Assembly (NCBI GenBank): GCA_964602475.1
Contig: CAZRRN010000005.1
Coordinates: 11,627-75,626, forward strand
Source: SZUA-448 sp964602475
Lineage (GTDB): Bacteria > Bacillota > Clostridia > Lachnospirales > Lachnospiraceae
DNA: 64,000 nt
Direction: 5' to 3'
Part shown: in pieces, positions 1 to 9,670 of the stretch
Numbering within the stretch: position 1 is the stretch's first letter
How the letters are laid out: every line of letters starts with the position of its first letter
The notes under the pieces: generated by a model
Told to the model about the DNA's origin: nothing
What the model saw: only the letters and a program-made list of their open reading frames with translations
Databases searched by the model: none
Position numbers and translations under genes: made by a program

Positions 1-1443
1 ATTTATGGACATTTTTCCGAGCATCTTGGGAGATGCATATATGAAGGTGTATATGTGGGCGAGGATTCTCCGATTCCGAACAGGAAAGGTATGCGGTCGG
101 ATGTGGTTGACGCGCTAAAGGAGCTTAAAATTCCGGTATTACGCTGGCCGGGAGGCTGTTTTGCCGATGAATATCACTGGAGAGATGGCATTGGTCCTAA
201 AAATGAACGTGCAAAAATGATTAATACCCACTGGGGTGGAGTTGTCGAAGATAACAGCTTTGGGACACATGAGTATTTTGAATTGTGTGAACAGCTTGGA
301 TGCAAGACATACATAAATGGGAATCTTGGTAGCGGAACTGTGCGTGAAATGTCGGAATGGGTGGAATATATGACCTTTCCGGGAACCTCTCCCTTGTCGG
401 AGCTGAGAAAGAAAAATGGAAGAGAACTGCCGTTTCAAGTAGATTATTTTGGTGTCGGTAATGAGAACTGGGGCTGTGGAGGCTCAATGCTTCCGGAATA
501 CTACGCCAATGAATACCGGCGTTACCAGACATATATCCGAAAGCACAATCAGGAACATCCGATACAAAAGATTTGCTGCGGTCCGGGCGGTGATGATTAT
601 CAATGGACGAAGAAGGTATTGGAAACACTGTACGCAGGGGGGCAGGGTCAGGTTAAACCGGATGGTTTATCCCTGCATCATTATACAATTCCGGGAGACT
701 GGGGGCATAAAGGAAGTGCGACTGACTTTACCGAACAGGAATACTACCGGACGCTTCAAAGTGCGATGCATATGGAGGAACTGATCAGACGTCACGGAGT
801 AATTATGGATGAATTTGATCCGGACAAACAAATTGGTATGGTGGTCGATGAATGGGGATGTTGGTTTGATGTTGAACCGGGAACAAATCCGGGTTTCCTA
901 TACCAGCAGAATACAATGCGGGATGCCATGATAGCAGGACTTACACTGAACATATTCAACCGTCATTGTGACCGTGTGAAGATGGCTAACATTGCCCAGA
1001 TGGTCAATGTTCTCCAATCTGTGATTCTGACAGAGGGAGAGAAAATGCTGCTTACTCCAACCTACCATGTTTTTCATATGATGAGGCAGCATCAGGGCGG
1101 AGAACTGATTGAGAGCAATATCGCCGATAACAGCAGTATCAAAGAAGATGAAAGTGAGATCAAGGTTCTGAACGAATCCGCCTCAATTCAGGCAGACGGA
1201 ACACTTAATCTGACCATCTTAAACCTGTCTGTAAGAGAGGATGAGATTGTTGAAATAATTCTACCGGACAGAAAATGCGACAAGGTTATCTCCAAAATCA
1301 TGACCGGAAAGATTAATGACTATAACAGCTTTGAACAGCCCGATATCGTACATGAGGAGACCTACAGCGGATACAGCAGTACGGAACACGGGATATTAAT
1401 GACAATTCCGGCCTGCAGTATTATTCAAATAAGGATAAACTGA
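1..1443 (+). CDS. alpha-L-arabinofuranosidase, GH51 (5' partial)
   Basis: Intracellular-type GH51 enzyme that removes L-arabinose side chains from arabinoxylan or arabinan fragments. The reading frame is open from base 1 and already starts inside the conserved N-terminal YGHFSEHLG segment, so only a short N-terminus lies outside the window; 480 residues are visible, close to the family's usual length of about 500. The acid/base glutamate is in GNENWG (codon 463-465) and the nucleophile glutamate in VVDEWG (codon 850-852). No signal peptide can be assessed. It converges on the minus-strand GH31 gene across a shared hairpin terminator. The neighbourhood of GH31, GH43 and GH4 genes fits a hemicellulose utilisation role. 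The family call is firm; the exact substrate is inference. Confidence 0.95.
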   Translation: MYGHFSEHLGRCIYEGVYVGEDSPIPNRKGMRSDVVDALKELKIPVLRWPGGCFADEYHWRDGIGPKNERAKMINTHWGGVVEDNSFGTHEYFELCEQLGCKTYINGNLGSGTVREMSEWVEYMTFPGTSPLSELRKKNGRELPFQVDYFGVGNENWGCGGSMLPEYYANEYRRYQTYIRKHNQEHPIQKICCGPGGDDYQWTKKVLETLYAGGQGQVKPDGLSLHHYTIPGDWGHKGSATDFTEQEYYRTLQSAMHMEELIRRHGVIMDEFDPDKQIGMVVDEWGCWFDVEPGTNPGFLYQQNTMRDAMIAGLTLNIFNRHCDRVKMANIAQMVNVLQSVILTEGEKMLLTPTYHVFHMMRQHQGGELIESNIADNSSIKEDESEIKVLNESASIQADGTLNLTILNLSVREDEIVEIILPDRKCDKVISKIMTGKINDYNSFEQPDIVHEETYSGYSSTEHGILMTIPACSIIQIRIN

Positions 1444-1458
1444 AACTAAATCGGATAT

Positions 1459-1517
1459 AATCCTCAACGGAAAAAATGCCCTCCATACTGCGGAGAGCAT
1501 TTTTTCTGTTGAGGATT
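1459..1517. terminator. bidirectional intrinsic terminator
   Basis: A long near-perfect hairpin: AATCCTCAAC at 1459-1468 pairs with GTTGAGGATT at 1508-1517, with inner A-rich and T-rich arms and a GC core (CCTCC/GGAG-type) around 1478-1496. Runs of A on one side and T on the other make it usable from both directions, matching the convergent GH51 and GH31 genes. It overlaps the GH31 stop codon. Confidence 0.9.
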
Positions 1518-3885
1518 ATACGGTAATGAAGTGGGGAAGCAGCCTTCCTAATCGGTAGGACTTCCTGCCTTCGGTTGTAAGCGAAACTGTTTTAGTGGTA
1601 TCTTCATATATAATTCTTGTGAGTGCATACTCACCGTTCTCGTACTCATATCCGTCTCCGGCATCTTCGTACAAATCAAAAGCTCCATCCTGTCCTGAGT
1701 AAATTAAGAGGGTAATATCCTCGCCTGCAGACTGTTCGGTAGATCCCTTTGGCTCTGTGACCGGAAGAATGGCACCCGCCTTGATGAATAAAGGAATGCT
1801 GTCAATTGTTAATGGAACCGATATGGTTTGTCCGCCGGCATATTTCCTGTTGGAATAAAAATCATACCAGTCGCAACCGGAGGGCAGGTAAATCATCTTC
1901 TCTTTTTGAGCAGAAACAGGAACGGAACCAGCTTCATACAGAATCGGTTCTGTTACCGGACATACCAGGATAAAAGGACCGAACATATACTGATTATCAA
2001 TACTGCAGGCAATACTGTCATTCGGAAAATCAAAAGCAAGTAAACGCATGATTGTGCGGTGCTTCATCCATACAGAGCCGGCTAAGGAATAGATGTAGGG
2101 CATAAGCCGGTAACGAAGCCGGTTGGCAGCAAGAATTGCCTCATAAAAAGCTTCCCCTGTAGCTTCAAATTGCCAGGGTTCACGACGATAATCGGTACCG
2201 TGACTGCGGAATATAGGTAAGAATGCTCCAAATTGATACCATCTGGTGTAGAGCTCATAATAACCGTAATCTGCGGAAGGAGTATCATATTCTCCGTTCC
2301 AGTACCAGGGAGCTCCTCGCTTTATAAAAAATCCACCGATATCAAGTGTCCAATATGGCATTCCGGTAACACAGAAACTCAGACCGGCAGCAATCTGCTG
2401 CTTTAGAATCGTCCAGCTGGCACTGATGTCTCCTGACCAGAGAACGGTTCCGTATCTTTGGCTTCCTGGAGAACCGCTTCGTGTCAGGTTCATAATGCGT
2501 TTTGTTTTTTCTGCTTTTCTTTGATTTTCATAAATTCCCTTGGCATGATAAAGACCAAAGGAATTCATTTGGTCGGGAGGGAGAAATTTGCCTGCTTCAC
2601 TGACAAACTCTGTGTACATCTCGAAGTCCTGAGGCTGATGTTCGACATGGCTCCATTCCGGAGTGAATGCCTCGCTGGAATCACACCACCATCCATCGGT
2701 TCCGTAGCGAAACCACCCTTCCTCTGCTTGCTTCCAGTACAGCTCTCTTGCCTCAGGAAGATAAGCATTATAGGTATCACATCCTGAAAGTAAACATCCG
2801 GATTCCTGCATTTGTTTATTATCCATACATCCGGCAGTCATATTCGGCCAGATTGAAAGCATAAAGTGAATATGATTCTTATGAAGAGACTCCATCATTG
2901 TATCGGGAGAAGGAAATCTTTTCTTGTCTCTGGATTTTTGTCCCCACATTCCGTCTTCCCAGGACAGCCAGTCGAGAATCAAAGCGTCAAGTCCGATTTC
3001 ACGACGGCGGAATTCTTCTGCAACAGTAAGAAGCTCCTGCTCACTTTCATAGCGCTCAAAGGACTGCAGATAACCAAAGGCCCACTTTGGCAGCATTACC
3101 GCCTGTCCGGTCAGAGAACGGAAGCCGCTTACGACATCATCGATACAAGTACCGTTGATGAGATAGTAATCCAGAAAAGAATCGGCATAGGTACGGAATA
3201 AGGCACCGTTTTTTGTATCCTGAAAGACAGCGGGGCTTTCCGTAGGAAAATACAAGCCATATCCACGATTGGATATAATTACGGGAATCGCAATTTTCAT
3301 GTTGGCCTGATGAAGAAACTGTGTTGTGTTACGAAGAAGAAAGGTTCCGTCAGAGGACTGACCGAGTCCGTACAGATATTCGTTGTCATCAAATTCCATG
3401 TGAAGAGCGGTATGATACAAGGTTTTCTCATAGACCATATCAGCATGTTCAATAAACTGTTTCACACCGTCGGGTGTTTCTACAGTACGGATACCGGAAT
3501 GCTCATTTAGCATCGGGCGGTAAAAATCAAAGGACTCAAGCTCCCGGCTTTCGCTGCTTCGTTCGTGAAAGACAGCAGATCCGTCAGCACGGAAGAAGGA
3601 AAGAGAACCGGTACTGCGGCTGACATGTACGGACAGACTTCCGGTATCAAGAATGAGTTGTTTTTCGCCGGTGTGAACCTGCCAGTTTGTACAGGAAACA
3701 GAAGGCTGCAAAAAATCTCTGTTCTGTATCGGAAAGCTTTTATCTTCAGTAAATGAAATACGAAAAATCTGGTCTGAAATCGGTGATATCCGTGTAATGC
3801 CGGTAAGCTGCCGAATATAAAGACCGTCTTCTTCTTTTGAAAAGCTAAGCAGTTCGCCGCTTTTACGCGTGACAGCGTTCATCAT
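1516..3885 (-). CDS. GH31 glycosidase (alpha-xylosidase-like)
   Basis: A 789-residue GH31 enzyme, probably cytoplasmic since no signal peptide is visible. An N-terminal beta-sandwich (about residues 1-255) precedes the catalytic barrel. The likely nucleophile is D402 in the WWCDSSE segment and the likely acid/base is D486 in LWSGDIS, both in the standard GH31 order; a C-terminal beta domain with the YDFYSNRKY segment follows. GH31 covers alpha-xylosidases and alpha-glucosidases; the hemicellulase neighbours favour alpha-xylosidase, which is inference. The start is ATG with AAGGGAG about eight bases upstream; a second ATG follows immediately. It lies 18 bases after the GH43 gene and is probably co-transcribed with it. 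Confidence 0.9.
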   Translation of the reverse strand: MMNAVTRKSGELLSFSKEEDGLYIRQLTGITRISPISDQIFRISFTEDKSFPIQNRDFLQPSVSCTNWQVHTGEKQLILDTGSLSVHVSRSTGSLSFFRADGSAVFHERSSESRELESFDFYRPMLNEHSGIRTVETPDGVKQFIEHADMVYEKTLYHTALHMEFDDNEYLYGLGQSSDGTFLLRNTTQFLHQANMKIAIPVIISNRGYGLYFPTESPAVFQDTKNGALFRTYADSFLDYYLINGTCIDDVVSGFRSLTGQAVMLPKWAFGYLQSFERYESEQELLTVAEEFRRREIGLDALILDWLSWEDGMWGQKSRDKKRFPSPDTMMESLHKNHIHFMLSIWPNMTAGCMDNKQMQESGCLLSGCDTYNAYLPEARELYWKQAEEGWFRYGTDGWWCDSSEAFTPEWSHVEHQPQDFEMYTEFVSEAGKFLPPDQMNSFGLYHAKGIYENQRKAEKTKRIMNLTRSGSPGSQRYGTVLWSGDISASWTILKQQIAAGLSFCVTGMPYWTLDIGGFFIKRGAPWYWNGEYDTPSADYGYYELYTRWYQFGAFLPIFRSHGTDYRREPWQFEATGEAFYEAILAANRLRYRLMPYIYSLAGSVWMKHRTIMRLLAFDFPNDSIACSIDNQYMFGPFILVCPVTEPILYEAGSVPVSAQKEKMIYLPSGCDWYDFYSNRKYAGGQTISVPLTIDSIPLFIKAGAILPVTEPKGSTEQSAGEDITLLIYSGQDGAFDLYEDAGDGYEYENGEYALTRIIYEDTTKTVSLTTEGRKSYRLGRLLPHFITV

Positions 3886-3903
3886 AATAGAACTCCCTTC
3901 TGG

Positions 3904-6900
3904 TTAAGCCAGCAGAAACCCTTTGAAGTCAACAGATCCTCCTCCGCGGTAGGTAATATAAAGCGCATTAATTCCATCCGGAAAAGTAATGTCGGCAGGG
4001 TAATGCTCCCACACATCGGTAAAATGAATCCGTATGGAAGCCAGAACCGGACCGTCCCATGAAGAACGGATTTCAAATAAACCACCACCATAGCCACGGG
4101 AAATCACAGTGACTCTGCAAAGATGATTACAGCTAAAATACTTGAATCCGGCTGTGGAGGAATCTGTCATACCGTGGATATATCCGTCAACCCGGTTCCC
4201 GTCATCCCCGTCCTGAATAATTTTTGGGAAATCACCTCCGACATAAACAGAACGCTGATCGGTAAATAGATTACAGGCAAGATAAGCCGGATAGTAGCCT
4301 ACCCCTTCTAAAGGTCCGGAATTAAGACCGCAGGAAGTAAGTTCTGCCTGCTCGATTGATCCGTCTTTGTGAAAAAGCAGCTTCTCTGCACAGCCCTGCC
4401 TGCTGTACCATGTTCCGTTTGTATGGCGATGATAAAAAATATAACGGTTTTGATTGATCTGCACAATACTTCCGTGATTGTTGGCACCATAAGCCATGGG
4501 CTGGTCTGCAGGCTTGTAGCTATCAATATGAAGATCGCAGTTACTGATAATAACGCCGCCATAGGTGAATCCCTTCAAGGGATTCAGACTGGTTGCATAA
4601 CAGAGCTCATGCATTGCAACAGATGAATAAATCAGGTAATACAGACCGTTGAACTTACGAATAGAAGGAGCTTCAAAGAATTCATGACCTTCGAAGCCGG
4701 TACCCTTTCCATAAACCGCATTTGGAATAACGAAAACAGGATCATTTTCTATGGTCAGCATATCCGGTCCCAAAACGGTAGCCATTGCACCGTGGCGAGA
4801 GCTGTCGCTCGGGGAACAGAAGCCTGTATAAAGATAGGTACGTGTTCCTTCCGTAAGTACTCCGGGATCAAACTGCGGTTCATCGCCGCTGCGCTCTCCG
4901 AGCAGAGTTCCATCGGAATATCGGACATAACCATAGAAACGGTATTGTCCGGCAGGCGTTTCACTGACGGCTACAGATACAACTGAACATTTATCCAGAA
5001 CATAGTAAAGATAATATCTTCCGTCCGAACCGAGTGTGACATCCGGTGCATAGAGGCACATTTTTCCGTCCTGATTCGCAGGATCTGCTGTTCTGGGATA
5101 AATAATTCCTTCATAGTGCCAGGCGCCGGGATTGGAAACAGGCGCGGACCAGCAGACGTAATCACCGGTACAGAACACATGCCCGTCAAAACGATCGTGT
5201 GAACCGTAGATGTAAATTCTGTTGCCAAAGACATAAGGCTCACCGTCAGGGATATATTCCCATGACGGAAGATACGGATTCAGTCCCTGCTTGTGATATA
5301 TCTTATAGGAATAATCTTCAATTAATACAGAGCCTGTCTGTGCAAAAGAGGAACAGGTGCAAAAGCAGATAACACATTCTGTCTTTGAACAGCAGGAGAT
5401 ATTTTCATATTCTGCAAAGAGAACTGAGTTTTCAAAATCCTGCCCATCATGATTTTGAATGTAGGAAAAGCTGTAAACAGGAGTAGCATCTGTGAAATCA
5501 ATGGAAATACAAAGAGTGATTCTTGAAACTGTAGTTCGAATATTGACAGCATTCTGACCGGCAGCTGATTTACCGGGAAAGGAGGTTATGTAATAAAATT
5601 CCTTGTTTTTAGTGAATGCGATTCCGTTTATTCCGCATGGGGACAGACTGATTCCTGCATAATCTCCGTCATTCATCCGACTTCCGTCAAGAAGAATATG
5701 AAGCTCGGAAATTGTTCCTTTTTTTAGCGATATAGCGTTAAGAACCTGACAAAGTCCGGCAGTCGAGAAAAGAGCAGGGGTTAATAAAGCGTAATCTGAA
5801 TCTACAATAACCTTACAGCTAATATTGTCAAGCCCGGCAGTGAGATCAAGCTCTTCCGTAAGATCAAGTCTTGGCATATCGTCCGGATCAAAATGTACTC
5901 TCCTGATTCCGCTGCTTCTTGCTCCCGAAACTCCGGGGCGCGCATGGTAGGTGTTCCAGAGCTCACCGTATTCGTCAGTAACGTAAGCATTATGACCGGT
6001 TCCAAATTCACCTTCGACGCTTCTCGAGGTAAGAATCGGGTAATTTCCTTTTCTCCAGCTTGACCGGATCAGAGGAGAACTTCCTTTTTTCAGCGTCAGG
6101 ATACCGACAACATAGGAGCTGTCAACAGCTGCAGAAGAAAAAGTCACAATTAATTGACTTTCCCGAATGATGGCAAAGGGTCCCTCATCGACAAAGGTAT
6201 GATTGTTTGCCCACCCGTAATCCGGCTTGGACAGTAAGACCGGCTCAGAAAGCAGCTTCCATGGTTCTGCGGGATTCAGTTTTGCAATAAAAAGCCAGGC
6301 ACCGAGATCCTTCGGAAGGAATTGCCGCTGTGACCAGATCACGTAATATTCGCCCTCCCATTCAAAGCAGGTCATATCTAAGGTGATTACCTTTCCCATC
6401 TCACAGAGCTCGGACCCGTCTGCACGGACAATCCTCTTCGGAGCAGACCAATCCTCCCTGCACGCCGGGTTTCCTCCGGCGCGAAGTTCCAGAAGGTGTG
6501 ATTCTTCACAGAAGAACTCTCCGGGGGTTAGTGCCATAAAGATATAAAGCCGTCCGTTGACTTCATGGAATTCAGGCGCCCAGAGCAGTCCACCGACATA
6601 GTCGTAGGTATTCGTATCAAGGATTAAGTGTTCCTCAGCAGACACAAGAGCAGCCATGGAGTCTGCTTCACGTACATACAGACTGTGATTTCCATCTGCA
6701 TCATTTGTAGCAATATAGTAGTATTTACCATTTCGAAAGGTAATACAGGGGTCAGCACGGTTCTCTGCTATAGGAAACGAAAAATGCTCCTGATGCAGCT
6801 TTCCATGAAGCTGGTAGCTTCCCGGACGGTCAAAATCAATGGAATTCATGTTCCAGTCGATTTGGCGCGATTCAGTAGTTCCGTCACTGTAGGTCAGAGC

Positions 6901-7614
6901 AGCACGTAATAAGCTGAGCTCTGATTCGGAATGAACACGAATCTCCTCCGGAAATTCTGTGCGAATGTGTTTCGGAACCTGAAGCTTCATCATCAGATGT
7001 TCTGCGAGCTTATCGGATATTTTAATGATTCCGTGCGGAACAGCGCCCTCCGGTAGAGTGCGGGAATCAAAAAAGGCTTGTGAAAGACTGGACATCAGAA
7101 TCGGAACAGAACCAGAAAAGGGTTCCGATGTATTAGATGAGATGATAAGCTCCAGCGAAGGAACTTCGCACATATACCATTCATCGGAGCCGTCCTTTTT
7201 CCAATAAATCCGATAAAGATCATCTTCTGATATAAATTCGCAGTGGACTGCTTCGATGCATTCATCGGATAAACGAATCAGTCCTCTTTCTTCGTATTCG
7301 GTTAGATTCGTGCTGGTAAAGTAAACGACTGCTCCGCAGCTTTCACTGTCGAATTCGCCGTCACCTTCTGTTCGAATGGCCAGAACTCCAAAGGCTCCGT
7401 CTTTTTTGCGGAACAGACAAGGAGCCTTTAGACTTTTCGGGTTCAAAGAGCCGTCTTCGTTCTCCGTTGCCAGAGCAAACAATATTCCGGAATTGTGGTT
7501 GAACGGCTGAAAAGAATTTCCCTCTGCAATCGCCAGATGCATACTGTAAGCGAGCTTTGGATCATAGAGAAATTCGTTCACCGGTTTTCGTGTATAATAT
7601 AATAATTCTTTCAT
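3904..7614 (-). CDS. tandem GH43 protein, two catalytic domains
   Basis: A 1236-residue protein with two five-bladed propeller GH43 domains. Residues 1-215 form an unassigned N-terminal domain, about 222-282 look like a bacterial Ig-like domain, and 287-585 are the first GH43 with D288 (RADP), D413 (TLDMT) and E477 (DEGP). A beta-rich linker follows, then the second GH43 at about 784-1080 with D790, D916 (FDPG) and E981 (FEAPS); the last 130 residues resemble a CBM6-type beta-sandwich. Both domains keep a full triad, so the protein is probably bifunctional on arabinoxylan-type side chains. No signal peptide is seen. The ATG at 7614 is preferred because AAGGAAA sits seven bases upstream; an upstream in-frame ATG at 7668 has no such site. 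Confidence 0.88.
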   Translation of the reverse strand: MKELLYYTRKPVNEFLYDPKLAYSMHLAIAEGNSFQPFNHNSGILFALATENEDGSLNPKSLKAPCLFRKKDGAFGVLAIRTEGDGEFDSESCGAVVYFTSTNLTEYEERGLIRLSDECIEAVHCEFISEDDLYRIYWKKDGSDEWYMCEVPSLELIISSNTSEPFSGSVPILMSSLSQAFFDSRTLPEGAVPHGIIKISDKLAEHLMMKLQVPKHIRTEFPEEIRVHSESELSLLRAALTYSDGTTESRQIDWNMNSIDFDRPGSYQLHGKLHQEHFSFPIAENRADPCITFRNGKYYYIATNDADGNHSLYVREADSMAALVSAEEHLILDTNTYDYVGGLLWAPEFHEVNGRLYIFMALTPGEFFCEESHLLELRAGGNPACREDWSAPKRIVRADGSELCEMGKVITLDMTCFEWEGEYYVIWSQRQFLPKDLGAWLFIAKLNPAEPWKLLSEPVLLSKPDYGWANNHTFVDEGPFAIIRESQLIVTFSSAAVDSSYVVGILTLKKGSSPLIRSSWRKGNYPILTSRSVEGEFGTGHNAYVTDEYGELWNTYHARPGVSGARSSGIRRVHFDPDDMPRLDLTEELDLTAGLDNISCKVIVDSDYALLTPALFSTAGLCQVLNAISLKKGTISELHILLDGSRMNDGDYAGISLSPCGINGIAFTKNKEFYYITSFPGKSAAGQNAVNIRTTVSRITLCISIDFTDATPVYSFSYIQNHDGQDFENSVLFAEYENISCCSKTECVICFCTCSSFAQTGSVLIEDYSYKIYHKQGLNPYLPSWEYIPDGEPYVFGNRIYIYGSHDRFDGHVFCTGDYVCWSAPVSNPGAWHYEGIIYPRTADPANQDGKMCLYAPDVTLGSDGRYYLYYVLDKCSVVSVAVSETPAGQYRFYGYVRYSDGTLLGERSGDEPQFDPGVLTEGTRTYLYTGFCSPSDSSRHGAMATVLGPDMLTIENDPVFVIPNAVYGKGTGFEGHEFFEAPSIRKFNGLYYLIYSSVAMHELCYATSLNPLKGFTYGGVIISNCDLHIDSYKPADQPMAYGANNHGSIVQINQNRYIFYHRHTNGTWYSRQGCAEKLLFHKDGSIEQAELTSCGLNSGPLEGVGYYPAYLACNLFTDQRSVYVGGDFPKIIQDGDDGNRVDGYIHGMTDSSTAGFKYFSCNHLCRVTVISRGYGGGLFEIRSSWDGPVLASIRIHFTDVWEHYPADITFPDGINALYITYRGGGSVDFKGFLLA

Positions 7615-7671
7615 ATGTTTCCTTTCACATAGAAGGCTTATAAAGCTTATTTCGCTGATGCCGCACAAAAA

Positions 7672-7725
7672 TGTAACAGCTTCACTTATAATAAATAATT
7701 ATATTTTTGTGAATAAAAAGTTACA
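7672..7725 (-). promoter_or_regulatory. promoter and nested dyad upstream of the GH43-GH31 operon
   Basis: On the minus strand a -35-like TTCACA (plus 7708-7713) and a -10-like TATAAG (plus 7685-7690) are spaced by exactly 17 bases. They lie within a nested inverted repeat: TGTAAC (7672-7677) with GTTACA (7720-7725), and TTCAC (7681-7685) with GTGAA (7709-7713). The overlap of the dyad with both hexamers suggests a repressor or activator site. The bound protein is unknown; it is distinct from the palindromes in front of the TetR gene. Confidence 0.55.
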
Positions 7726-7788
7726 ATGATTTTTAACGTGTTTTTCTTGATATATCCTACAATAGTAAGAACATTGGAAAAAGAAATG

Positions 7789-7845
7789 TTGACAGCGTCA
7801 ATATTTTGTGATAATGTAACGTCATAAAGATGTTGACAGCGTCAA
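7789..7845 (+). promoter_or_regulatory. tetR promoter with two identical palindromic operators
   Basis: The 13-bp element TTGACAGCGTCAA (arms TTGAC/GTCAA) occurs twice, at 7789-7801 and 7833-7845, 44 bases apart. The first copy's TTGACA is also a -35 hexamer, with TAATGT 17 bases on (7812-7817) as the -10; the second would sit just downstream of the transcription start. This is the classic arrangement for TetR autorepression of the gene starting at 7875. Confidence 0.75.
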
Positions 7846-7874
7846 TATAAAATACAAACATAAGGAGGTTTTTA

Positions 7875-8447
7875 GTGAAAAGCAGTACCTATCATCATGA
7901 TGATTTGCGGCGTGAGCTGATTCTCGCGGGGCTTCGGATTATTGATGAGGAAGGCATCGACCGGCTTTCTCTCCGAAAAGCAGCTGCCATGTGTGGCGTA
8001 AGCCATGCAGCACCAAAGAACCACTTTGAGACAAAAGAAGTATTTGAAGAAGCAATAAAGAAGTATGTTACCGAAGAATATGTTAATTATTTTCGGCAGG
8101 CGATTGAACAGGCGCAGGATTCTCCTTATCTTATCCGCGACATGGGACGTGCATATGTCAGGTTTTTTACCGAGCATCCGCAGTTTTACCGGTTAATTTT
8201 AAATCAGCAGGATATCAGCATATGTCTATCTTGTGATCATCTGATTGACAGCGATTATGCACCATACCATATGTTTCAGAAAGCAGCCTCCAAGGTTTTA
8301 AGAAAAGAGGGGGTAACAGAAGAAAGTCTTCCCAAAGAAATTATTCGTCTTTGGTCTATTGTGAATGGGCTAGTCGGACTGCAGCTCATGAAAGGCTTTC
8401 ATTATGAAGGTGACTGGATGGATATGGTGAACAGTATTATTTCATAG
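7875..8447 (+). CDS. TetR/AcrR family transcriptional regulator
   Basis: A 190-residue DNA-binding regulator. The N-terminal helix-turn-helix (about residues 9-55, containing the GIDRLSLRKAAAMCGVS helices) is typical TetR, followed by a mainly helical ligand/dimerisation domain that looks like the WHG-type TetR C-terminal domain. The start is GTG at 7875 with AAGGAGG about seven bases upstream. It leads a probable three-gene operon with two flavodoxin-like proteins (13 bases to the next gene), so the effector may be a redox-active or electrophilic compound; this is inference. Two identical palindromes in its promoter are likely its own operators. Confidence 0.9.
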   Translation: MKSSTYHHDDLRRELILAGLRIIDEEGIDRLSLRKAAAMCGVSHAAPKNHFETKEVFEEAIKKYVTEEYVNYFRQAIEQAQDSPYLIRDMGRAYVRFFTEHPQFYRLILNQQDISICLSCDHLIDSDYAPYHMFQKAASKVLRKEGVTEESLPKEIIRLWSIVNGLVGLQLMKGFHYEGDWMDMVNSIIS

Positions 8448-8460
8448 ACGGAGGAGCTAT

Positions 8461-8985
8461 ATGTCAGGCAGAACAGTAATTATATATGATACGGAACAGA
8501 CACTTGAGGATCAATGGAAGCAGAAGCTGGCGGGAGACAGCAAAACGGTTGTGATGATCGGAGACGACGGTACAATTCATCATTGTATCGGATGCTTTGG
8601 CTGCTGGATCAAGACACCCGGAAAATGTGTTTTGAAGGATCGATACAACAATATCGGAATGCTGATTGGAAATGCCGATTCTGTCAGTATTGTCAGTAAA
8701 TGTACCTACGGAACCTATTCGCCGTTTATTAAGAATGTATTGGACCGCGGAATCTCCGACTCTCATCCGTTTTTTACCCGGCGTGACGGTGAGATTCATC
8801 ATGTCAAGAGATACGAGAACCGGCCTGTGATGAACTATTACATTTACGGTGAATGCAGTGAAGATGAAAAAACAACCATGCTTCATACGATACAGGCCAA
8901 TATTCGTAATCTGGACGGAATTACGGGGCAGATTCGGATTGCTGCAACAAAGGAGGAACTGCTGGATGAAGATTGCATTGGTTAA
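8461..8985 (+). CDS. flavodoxin-like / NADPH-dependent FMN reductase family protein
   Basis: A 174-residue protein with the flavodoxin-like fold of small FMN-binding reductases: an alternating beta-alpha pattern, a CIGCFGCWIKTPGKC segment (residues about 41-55) as in iron-sulfur flavoprotein relatives, and a YGTYSPFIKNVLDR segment typical of the flavin-binding loop. Likely cytosolic and FMN-dependent. It is translated with its neighbour, since its last 20 bases overlap the next start. Together with the TetR gene it may form a small oxidoreductase operon responding to an unknown compound. The substrate cannot be read from the sequence. Confidence 0.8.
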   Translation: MSGRTVIIYDTEQTLEDQWKQKLAGDSKTVVMIGDDGTIHHCIGCFGCWIKTPGKCVLKDRYNNIGMLIGNADSVSIVSKCTYGTYSPFIKNVLDRGISDSHPFFTRRDGEIHHVKRYENRPVMNYYIYGECSEDEKTTMLHTIQANIRNLDGITGQIRIAATKEELLDEDCIG

Positions 8986-9613
8986 CGGAAGTCCAAAATA
9001 CATAGACAGTAATTCGGGATATATTCTCGATCTTATGTGTCCTTATCTGGAGACTGAAGAGATACAGAAGTATCAGTTCAATAAACCTGCAGTGGATGAA
9101 CCTGTGATTGACCGGCTGCTTGCAAATGACGCAGCTATTATCTCTCTTCCACTTTATGTCGATTCAGTACCTTCTCATTTTCTGAACTGTATGGTACAGA
9201 TTGAGGAGTACAGAAAAAAACAGAAGCCAAAAGAACGCAGCTCCTGTATGGTTTATGCTGTTGTTAATAACGGATTTTTTGACGGAAAGCAGAACCTTCC
9301 GGCCATCGAATGTATCAGAAACTGGTGCAACCGCTGCGGATTCTTTTTTGGACAGGGTCTTTTATTTGGCGGCGGCGGAATGGCGGCAGCAATAAAGGAA
9401 ATGCCGGAGGAAGCGCCTGTTAAAAAAAGCGTTCTTGTTTACATCAGGGAGCTGTGTGAAAATGTGACCTCCGGAGAGTCCGGGGTGCTTCGGATTTTCG
9501 AACCGGATTTTCCGGAACCGGAATATAAGCGCAATGCGGAAAGCTGGATGTTAAGCTGTGCCGAAGCAAACGGACTGACACTGGAGAAACTTACAAAAAA
9601 GTGGATTCCGTAA
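8966..9613 (+). CDS. flavodoxin-like / NAD(P)H-dependent oxidoreductase
   Basis: A 215-residue flavodoxin-fold protein. It begins MKIALVNGSPK, the usual phosphate-binding strand-loop of NADPH-dependent FMN reductases, and carries the SLPLYVDSVPSHFLNCM segment matching the second flavin loop. The start is ATG 8966, chosen because AAGGAGGA lies about ten bases upstream and because the family begins at this strand; longer upstream frames are out of place. It overlaps the previous gene by 20 bases, so the two are probably translationally coupled and may work as partners. Substrate unknown. Confidence 0.82.
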   Translation: MKIALVNGSPKYIDSNSGYILDLMCPYLETEEIQKYQFNKPAVDEPVIDRLLANDAAIISLPLYVDSVPSHFLNCMVQIEEYRKKQKPKERSSCMVYAVVNNGFFDGKQNLPAIECIRNWCNRCGFFFGQGLLFGGGGMAAAIKEMPEEAPVKKSVLVYIRELCENVTSGESGVLRIFEPDFPEPEYKRNAESWMLSCAEANGLTLEKLTKKWIP

Positions 9614-9627
9614 TTGCTTATGTATCC

Positions 9628-9660
9628 GATGAAGCACTGTATCCTGTGAAGTGTCGCATC
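9628..9660. terminator. weak hairpin between convergent genes
   Basis: GATG (9628-9631) pairs with CATC (9657-9660), and inside it GCACT pairs with AGTGT. There is no clear T run, so this is only a possible bidirectional terminator between the flavodoxin operon and the convergent sugar symporter. Confidence 0.3.
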
Positions 9661-9670
9661 CGTTCACGTG

